From Mycolicibacterium rhodesiae JS60 (GTDB taxonomy: Bacteria > Actinomycetota > Actinomycetes > Mycobacteriales > Mycobacteriaceae), in assembly GCA_000230935.2 (NCBI GenBank), contig AGIQ01000002.1, positions 1,178,001-1,242,000 on the forward strand: DNA of 64,000 bases, written 5' to 3'. Positions 33,726 through 40,831 of this stretch are shown one piece after another. Position 1 is the stretch's first letter, and the number at the start of each line of letters is the position of its first letter. The position numbers and the translations under genes are program-made. Below the pieces are notes generated by a model, which worked only from the letters and a program-made list of their open reading frames with translations, made no database searches and was not told the origin of the DNA.

Positions 33726-33791
33726 CTGCGCTGAGCGCGTGCTTTGGCGGATTGTGTCGCACCGAGCGCAGCGTCGATGCCGTAAGCGCAG
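33726..33791. repeat. Solitary three-half-site repeat between convergent genes
   Basis: CTGCGCT (33726-33732) is mirrored twice: AGCGCAG at 33765-33771 and again at 33785-33791. The layout is one forward and two reverse half-sites, and the last two end 20 nt apart, exactly as in the 79-bp repeats of cassette A (334 and 354). No nuclease gene is nearby. It sits between the LonN stop and the original stop of the frameshifted methyltransferase and could also serve as a terminator. Confidence 0.6.
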
Positions 33792-33793
33792 GC

Positions 33794-34688
33794 TCAGAGC
33801 TTCCTGGCGTCGAGCAGAACCGTATCGGGCACCGGATCCTCGAGTCCCTCAGGAGCCGGCCGTTGGTAGTGCGCCATCAGATCGACCGCGGCGATCGTGC
33901 TGACTTCCCAGCACGCGTTCGGTCAGCCACTTCGCAACGTCAGTGCGTGCCTCCATGTACCAGAGCCGGGTGACGTCGGGGCCGGCCTCGGCGGCAGCGC
34001 GACGGGCCTCGGCCATCCGTTCCTGGCGCCGGGCCAGCTGCTCGGCGGAGTAGAACACCTCCCCGAACGCCTCGACCGAGAGATGGCTGCCTCGCGCGCT
34101 GAGCGTGTGGATCCGTTCGAACAACGTGTCCTGGGCGGTGGCGGGCAGGTATGGCAGGAGCCCCTCGGCCGACCATGCTGTCGGGGTGGACGGGTCGAAC
34201 CCGGCCTGGCGCAACGCCGTCGGCCAATCGTGACGCAGATCCACCGCCACCGCCGCGTAGCGAGCGGCAGGACGGGCTCGATGCTCGGCCAGCACCCGCT
34301 CCTTGAACTCCAGCACCCTCGGCTGGTCGATCTCGTAGACCGTGCTGTCGTCGATCCACGGCAGCCGCCAGGCGCGGGTGTCCAGGCCGGCGGCCAAGAT
34401 CACCGCCTGGTCGACACCGTTGGCACCGGCCGTGGTGAAGAATTCGTCGAAGAACTTCGTCCGCGATGCAATGTAGGCGGCCATGGCCTGTGCGCGCACC
34501 GGGTCCTCGTCGAGGGACGGTGAACGCCAGCCCGCCTCGATCGCGGCCTCGACGAAGAAGTGCGCGTAGGGATCGGTGTACAGCGGGCACCTGGCATCCG
34601 TCTCGACGGCCCGCGCACGGGCGACGCTCAGCGCGGTGGCGCCGACGCTTTCGGTGATGTCCCAGGTGTCGTCGTCGGTTCGGCTCAC
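33794..34688 (-). pseudogene. SAM-dependent methyltransferase (TIGR00027 family), frameshifted near the C-terminus
   Basis: The reading frame from ATG 34688 encodes a class-I methyltransferase of the mycobacterial TIGR00027 family: SVGATALSVARARAVET, the SAM motif QAVILAAGLDTRAWRLPW, YEIDQPRVLEFKERVL and WSAEGLLPYLPATAQD. After TDVAKWLTER (about residue 258) the frame shifts: one extra base near 33913 (T on the coding strand) makes the protein end at 33849 with an unrelated tail. Dropping that base restores GWEVSTIAAVDLMAHYQRP...DTVLLDARKL and a stop at 33794-33796. Either a recent frameshift or a sequencing error; most of the catalytic domain is intact. It lies 37 bp downstream of ctpF on the same strand. 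Confidence 0.85.
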
Positions 34689-34725
34689 GGCTTCGTTCTC
34701 TCAGTGTCGTTCGCTGAGCACGAGA

Positions 34726-37467
34726 CTACGTTCTGATGTCGGCAGGCATTCGTTCCGGCGGACGTCGCAGTCGTTTGTCGACGGCGACGACGGCGCTTGT
34801 GGCAAGGGCGATGGCAAGGATCCGCAACCAGGCCGGAGCATCGATGGGTGCGGTTCCGAACATGGTGTTCATGGCCGGAAGGTAGGTGATGGCGAGCTGA
34901 CCGACGGATTGTGCCGCTACGCCGAGAATGATCCAGCGGTTACTGAACAGGCCGATACGCCAAGCCGAACGGGACATCGATCGACAACTGAACAGGTAGA
35001 AGATCTCGATGGCGACGAAGAGGTTCAACGCCACGGTTCGGGCTTCGGCCAAGCTGGCCCCCCGGCTGAGTTCCCACTCGAACAACCACCACGCGCTGGC
35101 CACCATCATCGTCGAAACCAACAGGATCCTCACAACCAGGCCGCGGCTCAACAGCGGCTGCCGGGAGTCGCGCGGCGGTCGGGTCATGATGCCGGCCTCT
35201 TTGGCTTCGAAAGCGAGCATGAGGCCCAGGGCTACCGCCGTCGTCATGTTGATCCACAGAATCTGAGTGGGCAATATCGGCAATGCGGCACCGACGGCGA
35301 TTGCCGCCAGGATCACCAGACCCTCTGCGATGTTGGTGGGCAGGGTCCAGGCGATGAACTTGGTGAGGTTGTCGAATACCCCCCGCCCCTCCTCGACGGC
35401 AGCCTCGATGGTGGCGAAGTCGTCGTCGGTCAGCACCACGTCCGCGGCATCCTTGGCGACCTCGGTGCCCTCGAGGCCCATCGCGACCCCAATGTTGGCC
35501 TGTCGCAACGCCGGCGCATCGTTGACGCCGTCCCCGGTCATCGCCACCACGTGCCCTCGGGCCTGCAACGCTTCCACCAGACGCAGTTTCTGTTCGGGTG
35601 AGACCCGGGCGAATACAGTCGCCCCGTCGACTGCGTCTTGCAAGTCGGCGGAATCCAACTCAGCCAGGTCGGCTCCTGTGAGCACCGCACCCGGGTGGTG
35701 ATCGCGGTGGTCGAACAGGCCGACTTTGGCGGCGATGGAGGCTGCCGTACCCGCATGATCACCGGTGATCATCTTGACGGCGATCCCGGCGGTATGACAT
35801 GCGCCTACCGCGGCGGCCGCAGCGGCCCGCGGCGGGTCGAGCATGGCCTGCAATCCGGTGAATGTCAGTGAGCCCCGCGACACCTCCGCACCGAAGTCGT
35901 CGGGGCCGCTGGCGGGACGTACCGCTGTGGCCAGCACACGCAGGCCATCGGAGCTCAGCATTTCGGCTGCCCGTGACACGCCAGCGCGGTCCACGGGCTC
36001 GGCTTTGCCGTCGGCGCGCATCTGCAGGCTGCACAGTTCCAGGACGCGCTCTACGGCTCCCTTCACCAGCACGACGTGATCGCCGCCGCCATCGCGATGG
36101 AGGGTGGCCATGTACTGGCGCTCAGAGCTGAACGGGATGACACCTAACCGTGGCAGCGCCGCGGCGAGTGCGTCTTTGTCCAGTCCGGCCTTGGCGGCGA
36201 CGGTCAACATCGCACCTTCGGTTGGGTCGCCGACGACGTCGGATCGTGCGCCGTCTGTGATCAGAACTGCGTCATTGCAGCAGGTTCCGGCCAGCAATGA
36301 CCAGCGCAGTGCCTTGTCGGAATCGATCTCGAGCAGGTCGCCGCGTACGTCGCACAGCGAACCTTCCGCCCCGTACCCCGTTCCGGTGACTTCGACGCGC
36401 CCGGTGGTTGTCCAGATCACTCGTACCGTCATCTGGTTTTCGGTCAGGGTACCGGTCTTGTCCGTGCAGATAACCGTGGTGCTGCCTAGCGTCTCGACCG
36501 CCGGCAAGCGCCGGATGACGGCACGGCGCTTGGCCATTCGCGCGACACCGATGGCCAGGGTAATCGTGACGGCTGCCGGTAGTCCTTCGGGGATGGCCCC
36601 GACAGCTAGCGCGATCGCAGCGGTGAACGTGTCGACGGCGTCTTGACGGCGCAGCAGACCGATACCGAAGGTCAATGCGGCCAGACCCAAGATCCCGACC
36701 GTCAGGATCTTGCTGAACCGGGCCAGATCCACGGTCAACGGAGTCGTGAGATCGTCGGCGGCGCCGACCAGGCGATGGATCTGCCCGACCTCGGTCTCCA
36801 CGCCCGTCGTGACGACGACCCCCGCGCCGCTGCCGCCGGTTACCAGGGTGCCCGAATAGGCCATGTTGGTCCGATCGGACACGGGGGCGGTGCCCGGAAG
36901 GACGAACTCGTCTTTGTGGACGGGCGCAGACTCACCGGTCAACGCCGATTCGTTGATCCTCAGCTCGGTCGCCCGCAGCACGCGAAGGTCGGCAGGCACC
37001 TTGTCGCCGGCGTCCAACAGCACCAGATCACCCGGAACCAGGCGGTCGGAGGACACGGTGTGCTCGCGGCCGCTGCGGATCACTTTGGCGTCGGTCTGCA
37101 CCATCGACCGCAAGCTCGCCAGCGCGGACTCGGCCTTCGATTCCTGGATGAATCCCACAAGGGCGTTGATCGCCACAACCCCGAAGATGACTGCGGAGTC
37201 GATGAACTCACGTAGTCCGGCGGTGATGGTGCCGGCGACCAGCAACACATAGATCAGCGGATGGTGGAATTGCCGTAGCACGCGAATCAGCAGGCCCGTG
37301 CCTGCCAGGGCCGGTAATACGTTGGGGCCGAAGGCTTCCAGTCGCTCTGCCGCCTCTGCGTCCGACAACCCGCGGTGTGGATTCGTCTGCAGCAGTAGCA
37401 CCACTTCATGTTCGGCCAGACCGTGGTGCGCGGTGGTGGTCGCTGGCACGGTCACGGACACATTCAT
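34726..37467 (-). CDS. ctpF: P-type cation ATPase CtpF
   Basis: A 913-residue P2-type (SERCA-like) ATPase, nearly the same length as CtpF (Rv1997) of M. tuberculosis and strongly similar along its length, starting with TAHHGLAEHEVVLLLQTNPHRGLSDAEAAERLEAFGPN. It has the phosphorylation site ICTDKTGTLTENQMT, the actuator TGES, the helix-4 ion site AIPEGLPAAVTITL, KMITGDHAGTA and MTGDGVNDAPALRQA. About ten membrane segments. It most likely exports calcium or another divalent cation. In M. tuberculosis ctpF is in the DosR dormancy regulon; I did not find a convincing DosR box in the 78 bp upstream, only the short palindrome GTCAGCTGAC (37486-37495). Confidence 0.93.
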   Translation of the reverse strand: MNVSVTVPATTTAHHGLAEHEVVLLLQTNPHRGLSDAEAAERLEAFGPNVLPALAGTGLLIRVLRQFHHPLIYVLLVAGTITAGLREFIDSAVIFGVVAINALVGFIQESKAESALASLRSMVQTDAKVIRSGREHTVSSDRLVPGDLVLLDAGDKVPADLRVLRATELRINESALTGESAPVHKDEFVLPGTAPVSDRTNMAYSGTLVTGGSGAGVVVTTGVETEVGQIHRLVGAADDLTTPLTVDLARFSKILTVGILGLAALTFGIGLLRRQDAVDTFTAAIALAVGAIPEGLPAAVTITLAIGVARMAKRRAVIRRLPAVETLGSTTVICTDKTGTLTENQMTVRVIWTTTGRVEVTGTGYGAEGSLCDVRGDLLEIDSDKALRWSLLAGTCCNDAVLITDGARSDVVGDPTEGAMLTVAAKAGLDKDALAAALPRLGVIPFSSERQYMATLHRDGGGDHVVLVKGAVERVLELCSLQMRADGKAEPVDRAGVSRAAEMLSSDGLRVLATAVRPASGPDDFGAEVSRGSLTFTGLQAMLDPPRAAAAAAVGACHTAGIAVKMITGDHAGTAASIAAKVGLFDHRDHHPGAVLTGADLAELDSADLQDAVDGATVFARVSPEQKLRLVEALQARGHVVAMTGDGVNDAPALRQANIGVAMGLEGTEVAKDAADVVLTDDDFATIEAAVEEGRGVFDNLTKFIAWTLPTNIAEGLVILAAIAVGAALPILPTQILWINMTTAVALGLMLAFEAKEAGIMTRPPRDSRQPLLSRGLVVRILLVSTMMVASAWWLFEWELSRGASLAEARTVALNLFVAIEIFYLFSCRSMSRSAWRIGLFSNRWIILGVAAQSVGQLAITYLPAMNTMFGTAPIDAPAWLRILAIALATSAVVAVDKRLRRPPERMPADIRT

Positions 37468-37545
37468 CTCATCTCGCGGCGGAAGGTCAGCTGACGGCTG
37501 ACTTCATGGTGTCGGATGAACGCAGAGTAAGGTCAGGGGAGAAAG

Positions 37546-37896
37546 TCACCTGCTGGCAGGACCTGGGCCCCGTTTGTCGTCGCGCATCTCGTCGACGGTC
37601 AGCTCATCGCTCACCTTTTGTTCACGGTAGGCGAGTTGTCCGACGCGCTGCGCGACCACGGGCGCGGTGATGAGGGTGAACATCGCGGTCAGTATGAGCA
37701 TGCCGACATCGACGTTGCCGGACAGGCGGATCGCGGCGCCACCGAGCACCAGCAGCAGCCCGAGCACCTGTGGTTTGGTCGCGGCGTGCATCCGGGTCAG
37801 GGTGTCCGGAAAGCGCAGTACGCCGATGGCGGCGGTCAGCGCCAGCGCCGAACCGGCCAACACCAATACTCCGGCCAGCACGTCGAGGGCGCTCAT
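37546..37896 (-). CDS. mnhG: Na+/H+ antiporter subunit MnhG/MrpG
   Basis: Last gene of the Mrp operon. The 116-residue protein from ATG 37896 has three membrane helices (VLAGVLVLAGSALALTAAIGVLRFPD, VLGLLLVLGGAAIRLSG, LILTAMFTLITAPVVAQRVG) and the family loop FPDTLTRMHAATKPQVLG. A charged C-terminal tail follows. Its start overlaps the mnhF stop by four bases. Confidence 0.9.
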   Translation of the reverse strand: MSALDVLAGVLVLAGSALALTAAIGVLRFPDTLTRMHAATKPQVLGLLLVLGGAAIRLSGNVDVGMLILTAMFTLITAPVVAQRVGQLAYREQKVSDELTVDEMRDDKRGPGPASR

Positions 37897-38183
37897 ACTC
37901 CGCGCTCCCGTCCCGGTGACTTTCCCGCGATGTCGGGCACGCGGAAGCGGGCCACGCTGACCGAGCCGACGAAGCTGATCAACGCCAACGCCGCCAGGCT
38001 GTAGGTGACCGTCGTGTCGAGGCTGAACGCTGCCCACGCGGCGACGCCGCACATCGTCACCGCCACCAAGGTGTCGACGGCGACCAGCCGGTCCAGTGTG
38101 CTTGGGCCCATCAGCAGCCGGAGCATCGTCACCGCGGCCGCTGCGACCAGCATTATTCCAGCGAGAACCCACACCACCGTCAT
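37893..38183 (-). CDS. mnhF: Na+/H+ antiporter subunit MnhF/MrpF
   Basis: A 96-residue subunit with three helices (WVLAGIMLVAAAAVTMLRLL, LVAVDTLVAVTMCGVAAWAAF, SLAALALISFVGSVSVARF) and the family loop GPSTLDRLVAVDTL. It is separated from mnhE by 31 bp, the widest gap in this operon, and overlaps mnhG by four bases. Confidence 0.9.
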   Translation of the reverse strand: MTVVWVLAGIMLVAAAAVTMLRLLMGPSTLDRLVAVDTLVAVTMCGVAAWAAFSLDTTVTYSLAALALISFVGSVSVARFRVPDIAGKSPGRERGV

Positions 38184-38214
38184 GCGCGATCCGCCTTCGC
38201 TGCTCGCTGAACCA

Positions 38215-38754
38215 TCACGAGACCTCCTCGGATTCGCTTGCGGCAGGGCGCCATTCGGAGTCGCGCTCGAATGCGGCGATCAACAGCCGCTCCAGCTGGG
38301 CCACCTGCCGGTAGAACTGCTCCACCGCGCGTTCGTTGCTCACGTCGAGTACATGCACGTAGACCAGCCGCCGGGATTGGTCTATCTCCAGCACGATGGT
38401 GCCCGGGGTCAGGTTCATGATGTTGACCGCCAGGGCCAGCACCAGGTCGGACTTCACTGCCAGCTGCCCACGCAGCACCGCCGACCGCGGCGGGCCGACG
38501 GGCCGGATCGCCAGCCAGGCGACTTGTATCGAGGATTGTGTCAGCCACCACGCCACATTGAGCACCAGCCACATCAGCGATAGGGGGTGCAGCCGGCCCT
38601 GCACCGGAACCGACGGCAGCGGCAGCAACAGCGTGATCGCCAGCGCCACGACCAATCCGGAGAGCACGTTGGCCGCCGACACGCTGCCCCATAGCAGCAG
38701 CCACACCATCGTCAGCCACACCAGAATCCAGATCCGCAGGGTCAGTGTTCTCAT
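38215..38754 (-). CDS. mnhE: Na+/H+ antiporter subunit MnhE/MrpE
   Basis: A 179-residue subunit. Two or three N-terminal helices (IWILVWLTMVWLLLWGSVSAANVLSGLVVALAITLLLPL) are followed by the cytoplasmic domain with SDLVLALAVNIMNLTPGTIVLEID and YVHVLDV, characteristic of MrpE. The C-terminal tail is acidic (ASESEEVS). Its start overlaps the mnhD stop by four bases. Confidence 0.9.
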   Translation of the reverse strand: MRTLTLRIWILVWLTMVWLLLWGSVSAANVLSGLVVALAITLLLPLPSVPVQGRLHPLSLMWLVLNVAWWLTQSSIQVAWLAIRPVGPPRSAVLRGQLAVKSDLVLALAVNIMNLTPGTIVLEIDQSRRLVYVHVLDVSNERAVEQFYRQVAQLERLLIAAFERDSEWRPAASESEEVS

Positions 38755-40364
38755 CGCGGGCTCATCTCCTGCGTCCCCAGCACCGCGGTGATGTACTGGC
38801 CGCGGTCGAGCACCTCGTCTGCGGCGCGGTCGGTGTAGCCGAAGATCGGACCGGCGGCGACCGTGAGTGCAATCCCGACGGCGATCAAACCCATTGTGGG
38901 AGCGACCATTCCGATCGGCATCCGGCCGACGTCGTCGCGATCGTCGAAGGCGACGTCTTGCGCGTAGTCGTCGAGCAGCGCCGACGGTGCGGAGTCGGCG
39001 AGCTCACCCTCGGGTGCGTCGGCCCGAGCCCGCCAGAACGCCTTGGTCCACACCCGCGCCACCACGTACAGCGTCAGCAGGCTGGTCAGCATCGATCCGG
39101 CGACCAGTAACCAGGCCAGCACCGAGCCGTTGGCGGTACCGGCCTCCAGCAGCGCCACCTTGCCGATGAAACCCGAAAAGGGAGGAATACCACCGAGATT
39201 CAACGCCGGAACCATGAAGACGAACGCCAGCAACGGGCTGGCGGCCGCCAGCCCACCCAGGCGGCGCAGTGTCGAGGCGCCGGCCTGCCGTTCGATCAGG
39301 CCGACGACCAGGAACAGCGTGGTCTGTACGACGATGTGGTGGGCGACGTAGTAGATCGCCCCCGACATGGCGAGCTGGCTGGACAGTGCGACGCCGAACA
39401 CCATGTAGCCGATGTGGCTGACGAGGGTGAACGACAGCAGACGCTTGATGTCATTCTGGGCGATCGCGCCCAGGATGCCGACAAGCATCGTCAGCAGTGC
39501 GGCGACGAGCAACACGTTGTCCAGTCCGCCTGCGGGGAACAGCAGCGCGTGCGCCCGGATGATCGCGTACACACCCACTTTGGTCAGCAAGCCGGCGAAG
39601 ACGGCGGTCACCGGTGCCGGTGCGGTGGGGTAGGAGTCCGGCAGCCACGCCGACAGCGGGAACACCGCGGCCTTGATGCCGAAAGCCACCAGCAGCACGG
39701 CGAAGATCGCGCTGCGGGTGCCGTCGCTGATGTCGTGCAACCGCAGCGACAGCTCGGCCATGTTCAGCGTGCCGGTGGCCGCGTAGACCAGGGCCAGGCC
39801 GATCAGGAAGATCAGCGAGGACACCATCGACACCATCACGTAGGAGATGCCCGCGCGAACCCGATCCTTGCTGGCGCCGATGGTCAACAGCACGAAGCTC
39901 GCCGACAGCAGCACCTCGAAACCGACGTACAGGTTGAACAAGTCGCCGGCCAGGAACGCGGTGCAGACGCCGGCCGAGAGCACCAGGTAGGTGGGCAGGA
40001 ATATCGACACCGGCTGATGTTCGTCGCCGTCGCGGATGCCCTGTCCGATGGCGTAGAAGACCACCGCCAGCAGCACGATCGCCGACACCACCAGCATCAG
40101 GGCCGAGAGCCGGTCGGCCACCAGGGTGATGCCCAGCGGCCCGAGGCCCGCATCGGTCGGGCCCCAGCCGCCGACGTGCAGGGCCTGGGTACCGTCGCGG
40201 TCGGTGAGGTACAACAGCACCGAGCACACCGCCAGCACCCCGGTCAGCGCGGCGAGGGTGATCAGCCGCTGCAGGCGCGGCCTGCGGCCGGCGATCAACG
40301 TCAACGCGGCCGCCACCAAGGGGATCAGCACCGGCAGCGGCATCAGAACACCTGCTGTGCTCAT
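38751..40364 (-). CDS. mnhD: Na+/H+ antiporter subunit MnhD/MrpD
   Basis: A 537-residue, ~14-helix protein related to the proton-pumping NuoN/NuoM subunits of complex I. Conserved parts: YVGFEVLLSASFVLLTIGA with the key Glu, AFGIKAAVFPLSAWLPDSYPTAPAPVTAVFAGLLTKVGVYAIIR with the conserved lysines, and NDIKRLLSFTLVSHIGYMVFG. It forms the antiporter core with MnhA. Overlaps mnhC and mnhE by four bases on either side. Confidence 0.92.
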   Translation of the reverse strand: MSTAGVLMPLPVLIPLVAAALTLIAGRRPRLQRLITLAALTGVLAVCSVLLYLTDRDGTQALHVGGWGPTDAGLGPLGITLVADRLSALMLVVSAIVLLAVVFYAIGQGIRDGDEHQPVSIFLPTYLVLSAGVCTAFLAGDLFNLYVGFEVLLSASFVLLTIGASKDRVRAGISYVMVSMVSSLIFLIGLALVYAATGTLNMAELSLRLHDISDGTRSAIFAVLLVAFGIKAAVFPLSAWLPDSYPTAPAPVTAVFAGLLTKVGVYAIIRAHALLFPAGGLDNVLLVAALLTMLVGILGAIAQNDIKRLLSFTLVSHIGYMVFGVALSSQLAMSGAIYYVAHHIVVQTTLFLVVGLIERQAGASTLRRLGGLAAASPLLAFVFMVPALNLGGIPPFSGFIGKVALLEAGTANGSVLAWLLVAGSMLTSLLTLYVVARVWTKAFWRARADAPEGELADSAPSALLDDYAQDVAFDDRDDVGRMPIGMVAPTMGLIAVGIALTVAAGPIFGYTDRAADEVLDRGQYITAVLGTQEMSPR

Positions 40365-40831
40365 CGCGAGCCTTCATGCCCGGGCAGCGCGTCGAGCTCG
40401 TCGGGTTCGTCAGTGTCGCGCTCGGCCACCGGCTGGGGGACGTCTTCGTCCACCGAGGAGGCTTCCTCGTCGGACAGCTTCGAGACGCGGGTGTCCTCCG
40501 GGTCGTTACCCACTTCCTCTTCGGTGGTCAACCGGAACGACCGGTAGGTCAGCGCCAGGACGAATGCGGCGATACCCATCGCGATGACGATCGCGGTCAG
40601 GATCATGCCCTGGGCCAGCGGGTCGGCTGTCGTCGTCTCCGAACCGCTCGTGCGCCCCCGGATGGGCGGGTTCCCGCTTTCGCCGCCGACGGTCAGGATC
40701 AGCAGGTTGACGGCGTTGCCGACCAGTAGCAGACCCAGCAGCATACGGGTGAGATTGCGGGAAAGCAGAAGGTAGACACCACAACTGGTGAGCCCACCGA
40801 TGATGACGAGCGGAACCAGGTAAACGATCAT
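40361..40831 (-). CDS. mnhC: Na+/H+ antiporter subunit MnhC/MrpC
   Basis: A 156-residue, NuoK-like subunit with three helices (VPLVIIGGLTSCGVYLLLSR, MLLGLLLVGNAVNLLILTVGG, MILTAIVIAMGIAAFVLALTYR) and the family motif ADPLAQGMILTAIVI. The C-terminal ~50 residues are an unusually long acidic tail (VGNDPEDTRVSKLSDEEASSVDED) of unknown role. Coupled by 4-nt overlaps to mnhA and mnhD. Confidence 0.91.
   Translation of the reverse strand: MIVYLVPLVIIGGLTSCGVYLLLSRNLTRMLLGLLLVGNAVNLLILTVGGESGNPPIRGRTSGSETTTADPLAQGMILTAIVIAMGIAAFVLALTYRSFRLTTEEEVGNDPEDTRVSKLSDEEASSVDEDVPQPVAERDTDEPDELDALPGHEGSR

Noticed and set aside
37468..37545. DosR box upstream of ctpF
   Set aside because: The region shows only the short palindrome GTCAGCTGAC; nothing resembles the 20-bp DosR consensus.
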